Source: an uncultured bacterium (GTDB lineage: Bacteria > Desulfobacterota > Desulfovibrionia > Desulfovibrionales > Desulfovibrionaceae). From it: a stretch of DNA of 64,000 bases. Location of the stretch: assembly GCA_905214305.1 (NCBI GenBank), contig CAJMLK010000002.1, positions 1-64,000 of the forward strand. The letters are read 5' to 3'. The notes beneath the pieces are model-generated. The model worked only from the letters and a program-made list of their open reading frames with translations. It did no database searches and was not told the origin of the DNA. Position numbers and translations under genes: made by a program. Shown here in pieces: positions 53,041 to 61,856 of the stretch (position 1 is the stretch's first letter; each line of letters opens with the position of its first letter).

Positions 53041-53300
53041 GCGCACGGCTTGCCGTGCCGTCAGGCCGGAAACCTGCGACTGGGGGCCGCGCGCTGCATC
53101 GGCAGTGCACGCGCCCTGCGGGCAGGATGCGGTTCAGCTTCAGGAACTGTTGAACGGGCTGTCTGGTTCTCAACAGCTCAGGAGAAAAGGCTTTTTGCGT
53201 CAGCTGTGTGCCGCGCAGGCACGCCGCTTTTGCATGAAGGCCTTTTTTCTTGGCTCTGCCGCAAGCACAGGCAGGAAATCTGTTCCGATGTCCAGATACA
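53041..53300. other. Gene-free stretch after uvrA
   Basis: About 260 bp between uvrA and the terminator hairpin of the convergent ahpC gene. No gene or strong dyad seen. Confidence 0.4.
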
Positions 53301-53303
53301 GAA

Positions 53304-53329
53304 CAACCACCCGCTTGCGCGGGTGGTTG
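53304..53329. terminator. Hairpin between convergent uvrA and ahpC
   Basis: An 11-bp perfect stem CAACCACCCGC with loop TTGC. It can act on either strand; on the - strand it is followed by TTCTGTATC. Confidence 0.7.
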
Positions 53330-53385
53330 CCATTCGGGGACAGTGTCTGAGGAGGGTCAGGCGATGGGATCGAAAAATGCGGTGT

Positions 53386-53952
53386 CTACAGCTTGCCCAC
53401 CAGATCAAGGCCGGGCTTGAGGGTGGACTTGCCGGGCTTCCAGCGGGCCGGGCAGACCTGATCGCCGTGCTGGGCCACAAACTGGGCGGCTTCAAGCTTG
53501 CGCAGCAGTTCCTCGGCATTGCGGCCGATGCCAAGGTCATGCACTTCGTAAGCCTTGATGATGCCTTCGGGATTGACAATAAAGCTGCCGCGCAGGGCCT
53601 GACCGGCTTCTTCAATGAGCACATGAAAAGCGCGTGAAAGGGTTCCGGCGCTGTCAGACAGCATGGGATACTTGATTTTGGCTATGCTTGGGGAGGCGTC
53701 TGCCCAGGCTTTATGTACATAGGCGCTGTCTGTGGAAACAGAGTAGATTTCGCAGTTGAGCTTTTTGAATTCTTCATAGGTTTCAGACAGGTCTTCAAGC
53801 TCGGTGGGGCACACAAAGGTAAAGTCGGCAGGATAGAAAAAGAAAATGGACCAGTGGCCCAGCAGGTCTGTATCGCAGACACTTTTCAGCTCACCCTGAT
53901 GAAATGCCTGTACATTGAAGGGTTCAACCTTGGAATTGATCAGATTTGCCAT
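53386..53952 (-). CDS. ahpC: Peroxiredoxin AhpC (typical 2-Cys)
   Basis: A 188-residue 2-Cys peroxiredoxin that reduces peroxides. The peroxidatic Cys is C48 in FTFVCPTELEDL, and the resolving Cys is C167 in QVCPARWKPG. The ATG at 53952 follows AAGGA by about 7 nt. It is divergent from a Fur-family regulator gene across 390 bp, the classical arrangement for PerR control of ahpC. The reducing partner (AhpF-type or thioredoxin) is not in the window. Important for an anaerobe exposed to oxygen. Confidence 0.95.
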   Translation of the reverse strand: MANLINSKVEPFNVQAFHQGELKSVCDTDLLGHWSIFFFYPADFTFVCPTELEDLSETYEEFKKLNCEIYSVSTDSAYVHKAWADASPSIAKIKYPMLSDSAGTLSRAFHVLIEEAGQALRGSFIVNPEGIIKAYEVHDLGIGRNAEELLRKLEAAQFVAQHGDQVCPARWKPGKSTLKPGLDLVGKL

Positions 53953-54306
53953 ATTATTTTCCTTGCAGGCGGAACACGTGGGCGGCTCCGGAAAAGGTTG
54001 AGAATCTTCGTGTTTGAAAACAGTATTCAATCCTGATAAAATTGTCAAGAGGGCTGTCAGCCATGCGGTACGTTGAAAACACGGTTGCCGCACTTTTTGA
54101 TTTTATCCCTTATATACAGGCTATAGAGCGGCAGGCAAAGGGACAAGACCTTCACGCTGCCGGGGATAACGTGATTTCTGCCCTTGGCAGGTTCTTGTAA
54201 TTCATTGCTTTTTGTTTGAAAGTGCGTCACAAGTAAGGATGCGTTATCTGGATACTTCAGCATAACGCGCTCAAAAACCTCGTGCTTTGTTTTTCTTGGC
54301 ATGAAT
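53953..54306. other. Intergenic region between ahpC and the Fur-family gene
   Basis: About 350 bp, AT-richer than average. It should carry the ahpC promoter. I looked for PerR boxes near ahpC and saw none that is convincing. An alternative is that ahpC is controlled from a site I cannot recognise. Confidence 0.4.
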
Positions 54307-54324
54307 GTGAAAAATAATTTACAC
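54307..54324. promoter_or_regulatory. Operator candidate before the Fur-family gene
   Basis: GTGAAAAATAATTTACAC is an AT-rich imperfect dyad (GTG...CAC with A/T core) 21 bp before the ATG, in the position of a Fur/PerR box. Autoregulation is plausible. Confidence 0.5.
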
Positions 54325-54345
54325 TGCACCCGGGGGTAGGCAATT

Positions 54346-54810
54346 ATGACAGCAACACAGCGTAACGCCTGCCTGGCGGACTTTTTGGAGTTCATGAACC
54401 GCAAGGGCCTGAACACCACGTCGCAACGGCGCATCATCGCCGAAGCCTTTTTTGAGCTGCCGGGCCACCACTCTCTTGAAGAGTTCTATCAGCATATCCT
54501 GCAGCGTGATCCGGGCATCGGGCAAACTACGGTATACCGTACCCTCAAGCTGCTTTGTGATGCCGGTATGGCTATGGAAATCCACTTTAGCGACGGCATC
54601 ACCCGCTATGAAGTCGCCAGACCCGACAGTCATCATGACCATCTGGTCTGCCTTCAGTGCGGCAAGATTGTCGAGATATGCGATCCGCGCATTGAGACGC
54701 TGCAGCGTGAAATGGCCGAAAAATACGGTTTCAGACTGCGGGGCCATGTGCACAATCTGTACGGCCTGTGCGAAATGTGCCGCACTCAGGCTGCCGAAGA
54801 AGACAGATAG
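54346..54810 (+). CDS. Fur-family regulator, PerR-like by context
   Basis: A 154-residue regulator with an N-terminal winged helix (TTSQRRIIAEAFFELPGHHS) and a C-terminal metal-binding dimerization domain. The structural zinc Cys pairs are CLQCGKIVE and CEMCRTQ. His-rich DSHHDHLVC is the sensing metal site of the family. Divergence from ahpC suggests PerR (peroxide sensing) rather than Fur, but sequence alone does not decide. The stop TAG begins a diverged repeat (TAGAGCTTTTCGCC). Confidence 0.88.
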   Translation: MTATQRNACLADFLEFMNRKGLNTTSQRRIIAEAFFELPGHHSLEEFYQHILQRDPGIGQTTVYRTLKLLCDAGMAMEIHFSDGITRYEVARPDSHHDHLVCLQCGKIVEICDPRIETLQREMAEKYGFRLRGHVHNLYGLCEMCRTQAAEEDR

Positions 54811-54880
54811 AGCTTTTCGCCCTGAACGTGTTCTGGCGGCTGCAAGGCTGTTGCGCCGTGCAGGCGTGAGCAGCGCCTGC
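54808..54880 (+). repeat. Dispersed element, highly diverged copy L
   Basis: It begins in the stop codon (TAGAGCTTTTCGCCCTGAAC) and continues GTGTTCTGGCGGCTGCAAGG, GCGCCGTGCAGGCGTGAGCA, matching the P1 and core order. Low identity. Confidence 0.45.
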
Positions 54881-55471
54881 ACAGGCCCTGTGCCGCGGGC
54901 GCGTGTTTTGCGTGCATGCTTTCACGGGCAGCCCGCTTCAGGGATGCGGGGGCGGGCGGCGAGTCATGCTTTTGCCTTGCAGTCTGCCTTTCTGCCGTAA
55001 TGTACCTTGTCGACCTTGCCTGCCCAATGGATGCCTGCTGACCAATGCGTGGCCTGTGAGTGCCTGCCAACGAACGCGGGGGCGGTGACCGGCTGACAGA
55101 TTGTCCCGACCGGCCATAGCCTTGCGGCGATGTTCTGGCCCCGCCATGCCTGATAGCCTCGCCATGCTTGATAGCCTTGTCTTGCCCGTGGCGCTGGCAT
55201 GGGCAGGAAAGCGCCTCCCCCTTATGAGCCTGTTTTGCCGGGTCCTCAGACTTGCCTGTAGCGCGCCTGCTGCACGCCCGGCGTGCGCTGGCCTGACCTC
55301 ACTTTTTCTGATTTCTCAGCATCATTCAGATTTTTATGAGCATCCCGAGGGTTTCTGGTCGCCTAGCTGTTGTCGCGCAGTGACGCTGATCCGTCAGGCA
55401 ATGAAAAAGAATTTTACGAACTTGACTTTCATTTTCGATTAAAGCACTATGCAAGCGTGAGGTGATTTGAA
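54881..55471. other. Gene-free region before the Cys-rich membrane protein
   Basis: About 590 bp. It contains an 18-bp tandem duplication (CGCCATGCYTGATAGCCT, 55142-55177). Near the right end (55422-55442), TTGACTTTCATTTTCGATTA is a possible Fur-like AT-rich site or -35 region before the next gene. No gene is supported elsewhere in it. Confidence 0.45.
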
Positions 55472-55717
55472 ATGGACATACAACTGATTATCGTGGCGCT
55501 TTGTATTGCGGCTGCGGCTTTTTTCGTCATCAGGCGTATGGTGCGCGCCATGCGCAAGGGGCAGTGCGGTTGCGGTTGCGACAGTGGTTGCGGCAGCGCT
55601 GGCCGTCCGAAGGAAATGTCTTGCTGCTGTTCAGGCAAAAGCCCGGAAAGTGTTGAAGCGCAGCGGCTGGAGTCTGCACGCATTGATGCAGGGCATAAGC
55701 CCGAAGATCGCCAGTAG
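55472..55717 (+). CDS. Small Cys-rich membrane protein (FeoB-associated type)
   Basis: An 81-residue protein: one membrane helix (IQLIIVALCIAAAAFFVIRR), then a basic stretch, then a Cys-rich segment (GQCGCGCDSGCGSAGR and SCCCSGK; eight Cys). This is the layout of FeoB-associated Cys-rich membrane proteins, which go with ferrous iron uptake, but no feo gene is in the window. Expression may be iron-controlled (see the AT-rich site upstream). GTGAGGTGATTTGAA precedes the start (GAGG about 8 nt). Confidence 0.75.
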   Translation: MDIQLIIVALCIAAAAFFVIRRMVRAMRKGQCGCGCDSGCGSAGRPKEMSCCCSGKSPESVEAQRLESARIDAGHKPEDRQ

Positions 55718-56265
55718 CTCCTGAAATATCCCTGATTGCAGAATCTTCGCATGTACCGTCTGGTGCTTGCCCTGCCAGTCCGCCGAGCGCGGCTGGCCGT
55801 TCAGCCCGGCATCCAGTGGAGCATTTCAACGTTTGCACGTTGTGCTGCTCTGGCCGGAGACCACTGCTGCCGAACTCTTTCCTTCGGCAAAAGTGGTAGA
55901 GCCTTGCCAAACAACGCCCCCTCCGCCCGTGTCTGCGCCGCCGTGCGGCGCAAGACAGCGGGACAGTAAAGGCCCCGGAAAACTCCGGGGCCTTTCAATG
56001 CATTGCGCCTGCCCTGAGTGAAAAGGCCCGAGGCGCATGCGGATATGTGGCGTCGCAGAAAGCGTGGCAGGCGCTGCACCGGGCAGCCGGTCGCGCTTTT
56101 TGCCTTTTGTTCCGTTGCCACAGCCAGATGCTGCCTCAGGCGGGCACAAGGGGCGCAACGCGGATCATGCGGGGCCAAAACGGGCCGTGAAGCGGGCACT
56201 TGTGCGGGCCTACGGGGCTGCACCGGGCGCTGTGTGCGCCATGAAGAATCTGCGGCCGAAGGTTT
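55718..56265. other. Gene-free region after the Cys-rich protein
   Basis: About 550 bp. A strong bidirectional terminator is at 55968-55995 (stem GGCCCCGG flanked by AAA/TTT). The rest contains no supportable gene. Confidence 0.45.
55968..55995. terminator. Bidirectional intrinsic terminator
   Basis: AAAGGCCCCGG and its complement CCGGGGCCTTT with loop AAAACT. Probably ends the Cys-rich protein transcript and/or the convergent thioesterase transcript. Confidence 0.8.
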
Positions 56266-56688
56266 TTATGCGGCATCAAACGTGAGTCTGCGAAACCAGT
56301 CAGGCACAGGCACAGGGCGGCCCTGCTCGTTAACCAGAGCGTGCTGGGTCATGCCGGTAGCCAGAAGGCGCTTCTTGTCCTCGCTCCATATCTCATATAC
56401 AAAGCGCATTGAGGCTCGCCCCCATTCGCTGATGCCCGCGCGCACCAGCACGAGGTCGTCGTAGCGGGCGGATGAGCGGTAACGGCATTGGGCCTCGCGA
56501 ACCGGCAGGATGATGCCTTTTTTCTCCACCTCGGCGTAGCTCATACCGCAGCGGCGGATGTATTCGCTGCGGGCGCGCTCGAAAAGGTGCAGATATTCAG
56601 CATAATAAAGAACGCCCATTGTGTCCGTTTCACCATAGGAAACGCGGTGTGGCATCCAGATATCAGGAGTGGGGAACTCTTCATGCAC
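56266..56688 (-). CDS. YbgC-type acyl-CoA thioesterase (hotdog fold)
   Basis: A 140-residue hotdog-fold thioesterase. The active-site region SYGETDTMGVLYYAEYLHLF includes the catalytic Asp (D22). Hydrophobic packing is as in YbgC/4-hydroxybenzoyl-CoA thioesterases. Start is GTG at 56688 with AAGGAG 7 nt upstream. It is head-to-head with mltA and the two coding sequences overlap by 6 bp if mltA starts at 56683. YbgC in other bacteria is encoded with the Tol-Pal system; here it adjoins an envelope enzyme, which agrees loosely. Confidence 0.87.
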   Translation of the reverse strand: MHEEFPTPDIWMPHRVSYGETDTMGVLYYAEYLHLFERARSEYIRRCGMSYAEVEKKGIILPVREAQCRYRSSARYDDLVLVRAGISEWGRASMRFVYEIWSEDKKRLLATGMTQHALVNEQGRPVPVPDWFRRLTFDAA

Positions 56689-57855
56689 GCGAATGCTCCT
56701 TGTTTATATGCGCCTTGTACGTATGGTTCCATTGACCGGCCCTGTGGGTTCAGACCGGCCCTGGTGGCGCTGCTGCTTATGTGTTTTCTGCTGGGGGCCT
56801 GCGGTAAAAAAGTGGCCCCGCCCTCGCCGGAGCCGGTGGGGCCGCCTGTGGGCTTTGAAAGCCCGGAGTTTTTTGTGAGCTGCCTGAAGCCGGTCAATCA
56901 GGATCTGGGCAGCTGGAAAGAGATAGCTCCTACCGTGCGCAAGTCTTTACGCTATGTCAACAGCAAGCCGCCCACGGACATTGCCGTGCAGCGTCCGGGC
57001 CTGAATGTGACCTGGGGTGACCTTTCGCGCACCCTGACCCGCCTGCAGGAGCTTTTGCCCCGTCTGGACAAGGAACCGGAACTTTTTCTGGCAAACTTCC
57101 GCTGGGTGGAAGTGCCGGACGGCATAAAGTATTCGGGCTATTACGAGCCGGTGGTGCGTGCCAGCCGCACGCGCAAGCCGGGCTATACCCAGGCCATCTA
57201 CGCGCTGCCGCCGGACATCAAGGCAGTGAAGGCCAAACGCGGGCGCTACTATGACCGCCGCACCATTGAAGAAAAACAGGTGCTCGCCGGAAAGGGGCTG
57301 GAACTGGCCTGGGCAGCAGACCCCGTGGACGTGTTTTTTCTTGAAATTCAGGGTTCCGGCAGGCTTGTCTTTGATGACGGAACTCAGGCGTACATCAACT
57401 ACGCGGGGCAGAATGGCCACAAGTATAAAAGCTCGGGACGCATCATGCGTGAAAAGGGCCTGCTCAGAGAAGGCCATATCTTCGAGCAGCGCCAGTGGTT
57501 CAAGGACAACCCGCAACGTGTGCGCGAGATACTGAACGAAAACCCCAGCTATGTCTTTTTCCGTTACGGAACCCGCGGTCCCACCGGGGCCATGGGGCAG
57601 GTGGTGGACGACTGGCTGTCACTTGCCACAGACCGCACCTTTATTCCTCTGGGTTCTGTTGTGGCCTATGGGGTCAATATTCCTGACCAGCAGCGCGGCA
57701 AAGTGCCGCTGCGCGGCATAGGCTTTGCGCAGGATGTGGGCGGAGCCATCAAGAAAAACCGTATCGACGTGTTTTGCGGTGGCGAAGACCGGGGCAACTA
57801 TGTGGCCAGCCATCTGGATGCCAGAGGCCCGGCCTGGGTATTGCTGGCAAGGTAG
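56683..57855 (+). CDS. mltA: MltA, membrane-bound lytic murein transglycosylase A
   Basis: A 390-residue lipoprotein enzyme that cleaves peptidoglycan with formation of 1,6-anhydro-muramyl ends. The signal segment VALLLMCFLLGAC ends in the lipobox Cys. Domain hallmarks are SGYYEPVVRASRTRKPGYTQ, DPVDVFFLEIQGSGRLVF, and a C-terminal 3D domain with conserved Asps (FAQDVGGAIKKNRIDVFCGG, ED). The in-frame start at 56683 overlaps the divergent gene by 6 bp. I could not find another start codon that would keep the signal peptide. Confidence 0.92.
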   Translation: MHANAPCLYAPCTYGSIDRPCGFRPALVALLLMCFLLGACGKKVAPPSPEPVGPPVGFESPEFFVSCLKPVNQDLGSWKEIAPTVRKSLRYVNSKPPTDIAVQRPGLNVTWGDLSRTLTRLQELLPRLDKEPELFLANFRWVEVPDGIKYSGYYEPVVRASRTRKPGYTQAIYALPPDIKAVKAKRGRYYDRRTIEEKQVLAGKGLELAWAADPVDVFFLEIQGSGRLVFDDGTQAYINYAGQNGHKYKSSGRIMREKGLLREGHIFEQRQWFKDNPQRVREILNENPSYVFFRYGTRGPTGAMGQVVDDWLSLATDRTFIPLGSVVAYGVNIPDQQRGKVPLRGIGFAQDVGGAIKKNRIDVFCGGEDRGNYVASHLDARGPAWVLLAR

Positions 57856-57881
57856 TGCAACAGCCGTTTCGCGGTTGACGT

Positions 57882-57936
57882 AAAGCCCGTTTGCGGCCGG
57901 GGAGGTGTGATGCTCCCGGCCACAAACGGGCTTTTT
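57882..57936. terminator. Nested bidirectional terminator between mltA and fabZ
   Basis: Outer 12-bp stem AAAGCCCGTTTG/CAAACGGGCTTT (57882-57893/57923-57934) plus inner GGCCGGGGA-type stem, followed by Ts on the + strand. It serves convergent mltA and fabZ. Confidence 0.85.
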
Positions 57937-57972
57937 ATGCTGGACGCACAGACAGTGCCTGTTGCGGAATGC

Positions 57973-58437
57973 TCAGTCTTTGGGCCTGTCACCGATAGCG
58001 GCAGTGATCTGCGCTTCTGCGGCGAGCTTGCCATCCACAAAGGCGCGAGCTTCCATCTTGCAAAGTTTGAGCTTCATGCGGATGTTGGAGCACTCAAGGT
58101 CCAGACGGTCGCCGGGAACTACCTGACGGCGAAATTTGACGCCGTCAAGGCCGGTAAAGAGAAAAAGCTTGTCGTCAAGGTCGCCCATGCCTGAGGCAGC
58201 AAGCAGACCGCCGGTCTGTGCCAGCGCTTCAAGGATGAGTACGCCGGGCATTATGGGCGCGCCCGGAAAATGCCCCTGAAAAAACGGTTCGTTAAAGGTA
58301 ATGTTTTTATACGCCTTGATGTGCGAACCGGCTACGCATTCCACAACCCTGTCCACCAGCAGGAAGGGGTAGCGGTGGGGCAGCAGGCGCAAAATGCGCT
58401 GTATGTCCATGCTCTGGCTTTGCGTAACTGAATCCAT
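57973..58437 (-). CDS. fabZ: FabZ, 3-hydroxyacyl-ACP dehydratase
   Basis: A 154-residue dehydratase of fatty acid elongation. It has LPHRYPFLLVDRV near the start and the active-site block GHFPGAPIMPGVLILEALAQ (His56, Glu70). The start at 58437 has AGGAGG about 9 nt upstream; a second ATG (58410) is possible. Encoded near skp and bamA, as in the bamA-skp-lpxD-fabZ cluster common in Gram-negatives, but lpxD is not between them here. Confidence 0.95.
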   Translation of the reverse strand: MDSVTQSQSMDIQRILRLLPHRYPFLLVDRVVECVAGSHIKAYKNITFNEPFFQGHFPGAPIMPGVLILEALAQTGGLLAASGMGDLDDKLFLFTGLDGVKFRRQVVPGDRLDLECSNIRMKLKLCKMEARAFVDGKLAAEAQITAAIGDRPKD

Positions 58438-58628
58438 GCTGTTTGGCCTCCTGGCAAGTTTGGCGTGTCTGTGGCCGGGGCGGCGAAATGACGGCGGCCT
58501 GATTTCTGCGGCGCCCTGTCATGCGCCTCATGAGAGTATTTTACCTTTGAGAACATGTAGTTGCAAGGGGTAGCCATTGGACGGCATTGGGCCGCCACAA
58601 CGCTGTTGAAGCAAATTGCAGTAAAGAA
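58438..58628. other. Short gene-free stretch between fabZ and the skp terminator
   Basis: About 190 bp, no gene or clear element. Confidence 0.4.
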
Positions 58629-58665
58629 AAAGCCTCCCGCCCCGTCAGGGTCGAGAGGCCGTGTC
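58626..58665 (-). terminator. Terminator after skp
   Basis: On the - strand, GGCCTCTCGACCC pairs with GGGGCGGGAGGC (one mismatch and one wobble), followed by TTTTTC. Confidence 0.7.
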
Positions 58666-58682
58666 GCTTTATGGCCGGGCGC

Positions 58683-59228
58683 CTATTTCTTGCCGCCCTT
58701 GTCATTTTTCTTTTCTTTGTAAAGTCTGTTCACTTCGGTGAGCACGTCCTGGGTCAGGTCCATTGACTGGTCGGCGTACAGAACGCCGCCCGCGGTCACG
58801 TCAACCACAAAGTTGAAGCCCTTGGTGCGGGCCACTTCGTAGGTGGCGCTGAAGACCAGGGTCACCATGTCCTGGCGCAGCTTCACTTCTTCCTGTTCAA
58901 CCTTGCGCAGGAAGTTGCGGGTCTTCTGGTCCAGGTCCTGCTTGGCGCGGATGAATTCCAGCTTTTTTTCTTCGCTGACCTTGGGATTCTTGAGCGATTC
59001 GGCCTTTTTCTTCAGGGCTTCGCCCTGCTTTTCCAGTTCGGAGCGTTCTTTGCCGAACTTTTGCTCCATCTGCTTTTTGGCGGCCTCGGCGGGTTCGCTC
59101 TGCGTGGCCACAGTTTGCATGTCCACCACACCAATTTTGGCGGCGGGCACGGCGTTGCTGTCAGCCGCAAGGGCCGCTCCGGCCATGAGCATGCAAACCG
59201 CTACGGTCATCATCAAAACCTTGCGCAT
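58683..59228 (-). CDS. skp: Skp/OmpH-type periplasmic chaperone
   Basis: A 181-residue exported protein. It has signal peptide MRKVLMMTVAVCMLMAGAAL (cleavage after ALA), then the beta segment KIGVVDMQTVATQSEPAEAA and a long charged coiled coil (KKQMEQKFGKERSELEKQGE and on), then FVVDVTAGGVLYADQSMDLT as C-terminal body strand. Skp carries unfolded outer-membrane proteins to BamA, which is encoded just upstream. The ATG at 59228 has AAGGAG upstream. Confidence 0.93.
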   Translation of the reverse strand: MRKVLMMTVAVCMLMAGAALAADSNAVPAAKIGVVDMQTVATQSEPAEAAKKQMEQKFGKERSELEKQGEALKKKAESLKNPKVSEEKKLEFIRAKQDLDQKTRNFLRKVEQEEVKLRQDMVTLVFSATYEVARTKGFNFVVDVTAGGVLYADQSMDLTQDVLTEVNRLYKEKKNDKGGKK

Positions 59229-59435
59229 GTAAAGTACTCCTTCCCCGATTGCTGTTTTTATATCTCGTCCTTGCGGAATTGGGATGACCCTTGCGCCGTA
59301 AGAAACTTGTATAACACTGTTTTTTCGTGCGTAGCCCGTGCGCTGCACAAGCCGGGACAGAACCTGACCGCGCCTGTGTAACTGGGCTTTATTTTTGCTG
59401 ATACTACAGAGCGGCATACATTTGAAATCCCTGCA

Positions 59436-61856
59436 TCACATAGCATCGGCGCTTTCGGGCGTCAAGGAATTCTGGGCCGTTCTCCTTTTGAGCAGTCTGT
59501 CCTTGTATGCAAGTATGCCTTCAGCCAGTCCCTCGGCCAGTGCAAGACGGTATTTGGCATTGGCGAGATTGCGGGCTTCGGTGGCGTGGGTGCAATAGCC
59601 AAGCTCTACCAGCACGGCTGGCATCTGTGCGCCAAGCAGCACGTGAAACGGAGCAGACTTGACCCCGTTGTTGCGGACATCATACTGACGCTTTTTCAGT
59701 CGAAAGATGCTAAGACGCTGAATATCTTGTGCAAGTCTGCGAGATTCATCTACTCTGGCATTGAGCATGACATCGGCCAGCATTTTTTGCATATCGCCCA
59801 GACGATGGTCACTGCCCGAGTTTTCAAGCGCAGCCACCCGCGCAGCCTCGCTGTTGCTCGCAAGATCGAGATAGTAGGTTTCAAAGCCGTTGACCGATGT
59901 ATCGTCATTGGCATTTACATGAATGGACACAAAAATGTCCGCTCCGGCGGCATTGGCGCTGCTTGTCCTTTCGCGCAATGAAAGCCCCGTGTCCCTGGTG
60001 CGGCTGTAGACCACATCAACGCCGTTGGCCTGCAGAAGGCGGCCAAGGGTCAGGGCCACGTCAAGGGTGATGACGCGCTCAAGAATGCCGTTATGGCTGG
60101 TTCCGGGATCGCGCCCGCCGTGCCCGGCATCAATGAAGACCGTGCGCAGGGTAAGCCCCAGCTGACGGGCCATGTCATTGACCTGACGGGAGTCGGGCAG
60201 GGGCGCTTCGCGGGTCGGGGGGGCCTTGTCCTGCTCGGCAAAGCCTGCACCGGACGCCTTGCGCGGAGGCAGGGGGGTGCTTCCCGCAGCCACGCGCAGC
60301 ACTATGCGGCACGGATTGCTCTCGGTCTGCGCGTCAAAGCGCCGCACGTCCCTGAAGCTGAACTGCATGACCGCGCCGCCGCCCTTGCGGTCACGTACGC
60401 GGATCGACTGCAGCAGGCTGCCCTTGACCGTGACGCCCTGACGGACATCCTTCACGACCGAGGCGTTTTCAAGCTCGATATACAGGCTGGACGAAGCGCC
60501 TTTTTTTCCTTCTACAAGCTTTGCGTTGTAGCGGGCCGGAGACGACAGCTCCAGCACGATTTCAACGGCGTCTTTGCTCAGGGAGTTCCACGAAAGCATG
60601 TGCACTTCGGGCGGCACGGTCGCAAGGGGCGCATTGTCGGCTCTTGCGGCCGGGGCGGCGTCGGGGCGGCCTGTAAGGCGCGCGCGCATTTCTTTGGCCT
60701 GCGGCAGCATGTCGCCGTGGGAATAGAGGGTTGCGATGGCATCCAGCAGTTCCAGGGCCTCAGCGGGCTGGTTCAACCGGTCGGCCTCGATGGCGGCGGC
60801 GCGCAGAAGGGCGTCGTCGGCCAGTGCGCTCTTGGGAAATTCCTGGGCAAGGCTGAGGTACAGGTCGCGCGCCTGCCGGTATTCGGCCGTGAGGTGTGAG
60901 CAGTCTGCCAGCGATTCCTGGCTGGCTGCCGCCCTGAAGAGCGCACCGGGCGAAATGGCCCAGTTTTTACGGCTCTGATAGATGCGCAGAAATTCCGTTG
61001 CCAGCTCTTCCCACGGCTGACGCCAGCAGGAGCGCACCTTGTCGGCACGCAGGGCGTCCATATCGGCCTTGGCCTTGCGGTAGCGTGGCAGAAGCTGGTT
61101 TTGCGGCAGCGGGGTCGCCAGAGCCGCCGCAAGGGCTGGCTTGGACGCTGCAATCTGGGCTGTGGTGGGGGCAGGGTTGCCGTTGGAGGCGTTTCCACCT
61201 TGCGCGGCCGGGCCGGGCTGGTCTTCAACGGCTGTTCTGTTTTCGGCCACCGCCACCTGACGGGCTTCGGGCGCGGTGCGCCCCTGTGCAGAGGCCAGCA
61301 GGGTCTTTTCCAGCGCCAGTGCCTCGGGCAGCATGTCGCCCCTGGGATACTGACTTTTGATACGTGCGATCAGTTCCAGCGCGCCCTTGTCGTCCTTGAG
61401 CCATGCGGCGCGGAGCTTGGCGGCATGAAACAGCGCGTCATCTGCAAGGCGACTGTCCGCATGGCGCATGGCCACGGATTCGTAGCATTCAATGGCCTTG
61501 CGGGCATCCGCCTTGGCAAAGGAGCGGCGGGCAAGTTCTTCAAGACTTTCCGCAGCACGGAAAAGAGCAGCGGGCCGGTTGGGCCAGCCGGGATCAGCGT
61601 CGTAGATCGAACGGAATTCGGCAGCCAGCTTTTCCCACGGTTCGCGCTGCCCCGAACGCTTGGCGTCCATACGCAGGCTTTCAATGCCAGCCTTGGCGGT
61701 GTCGTAGCGCTTGCCGGTGGGCGGCAGGGAGGTGTAGCCCGTGTCGTAAAAGCAGACCACCAGCAGACAGAGGGCCAGCAAAAAGGCCAGGGGAGGCGCA
61801 AGCCGCCTGAGACCGCTTCTGGTTGAGGGCTGGGGGCTTTTTGCTTTGCGGGCCAC
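59436..61856 (-). CDS. N-acetylmuramoyl-L-alanine amidase (AmiC-like) with extended N-terminus
   Basis: An 806-residue protein. It has a membrane anchor (LAPPLAFLLALCLLVVCFYD, about 20-40), TPR-like helical repeats (about 50-180 and 270-400), a Pro/Ala linker, an AMIN domain (VHMLSWNSLSKDAVEIVLEL, then SLLQSIRVRDRK), and a C-terminal amidase_3 catalytic domain (RTVFIDAGHGGRDPGTSHNG and VFVSIHVNAND-type DIFVSIHVNANDD, with zinc-binding His/Glu). It splits daughter-cell peptidoglycan. It is about twice the usual length because of the TPR-like part, which may bind a regulator. No EnvC/NlpD partner in view. Confidence 0.93.
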   Translation of the reverse strand: MARKAKSPQPSTRSGLRRLAPPLAFLLALCLLVVCFYDTGYTSLPPTGKRYDTAKAGIESLRMDAKRSGQREPWEKLAAEFRSIYDADPGWPNRPAALFRAAESLEELARRSFAKADARKAIECYESVAMRHADSRLADDALFHAAKLRAAWLKDDKGALELIARIKSQYPRGDMLPEALALEKTLLASAQGRTAPEARQVAVAENRTAVEDQPGPAAQGGNASNGNPAPTTAQIAASKPALAAALATPLPQNQLLPRYRKAKADMDALRADKVRSCWRQPWEELATEFLRIYQSRKNWAISPGALFRAAASQESLADCSHLTAEYRQARDLYLSLAQEFPKSALADDALLRAAAIEADRLNQPAEALELLDAIATLYSHGDMLPQAKEMRARLTGRPDAAPAARADNAPLATVPPEVHMLSWNSLSKDAVEIVLELSSPARYNAKLVEGKKGASSSLYIELENASVVKDVRQGVTVKGSLLQSIRVRDRKGGGAVMQFSFRDVRRFDAQTESNPCRIVLRVAAGSTPLPPRKASGAGFAEQDKAPPTREAPLPDSRQVNDMARQLGLTLRTVFIDAGHGGRDPGTSHNGILERVITLDVALTLGRLLQANGVDVVYSRTRDTGLSLRERTSSANAAGADIFVSIHVNANDDTSVNGFETYYLDLASNSEAARVAALENSGSDHRLGDMQKMLADVMLNARVDESRRLAQDIQRLSIFRLKKRQYDVRNNGVKSAPFHVLLGAQMPAVLVELGYCTHATEARNLANAKYRLALAEGLAEGILAYKDRLLKRRTAQNSLTPESADAM

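Noticed and set aside
51916..53046. 376-codon frame antisense to uvrA
   Set aside because: uvrA is certain; this frame lacks any domain.
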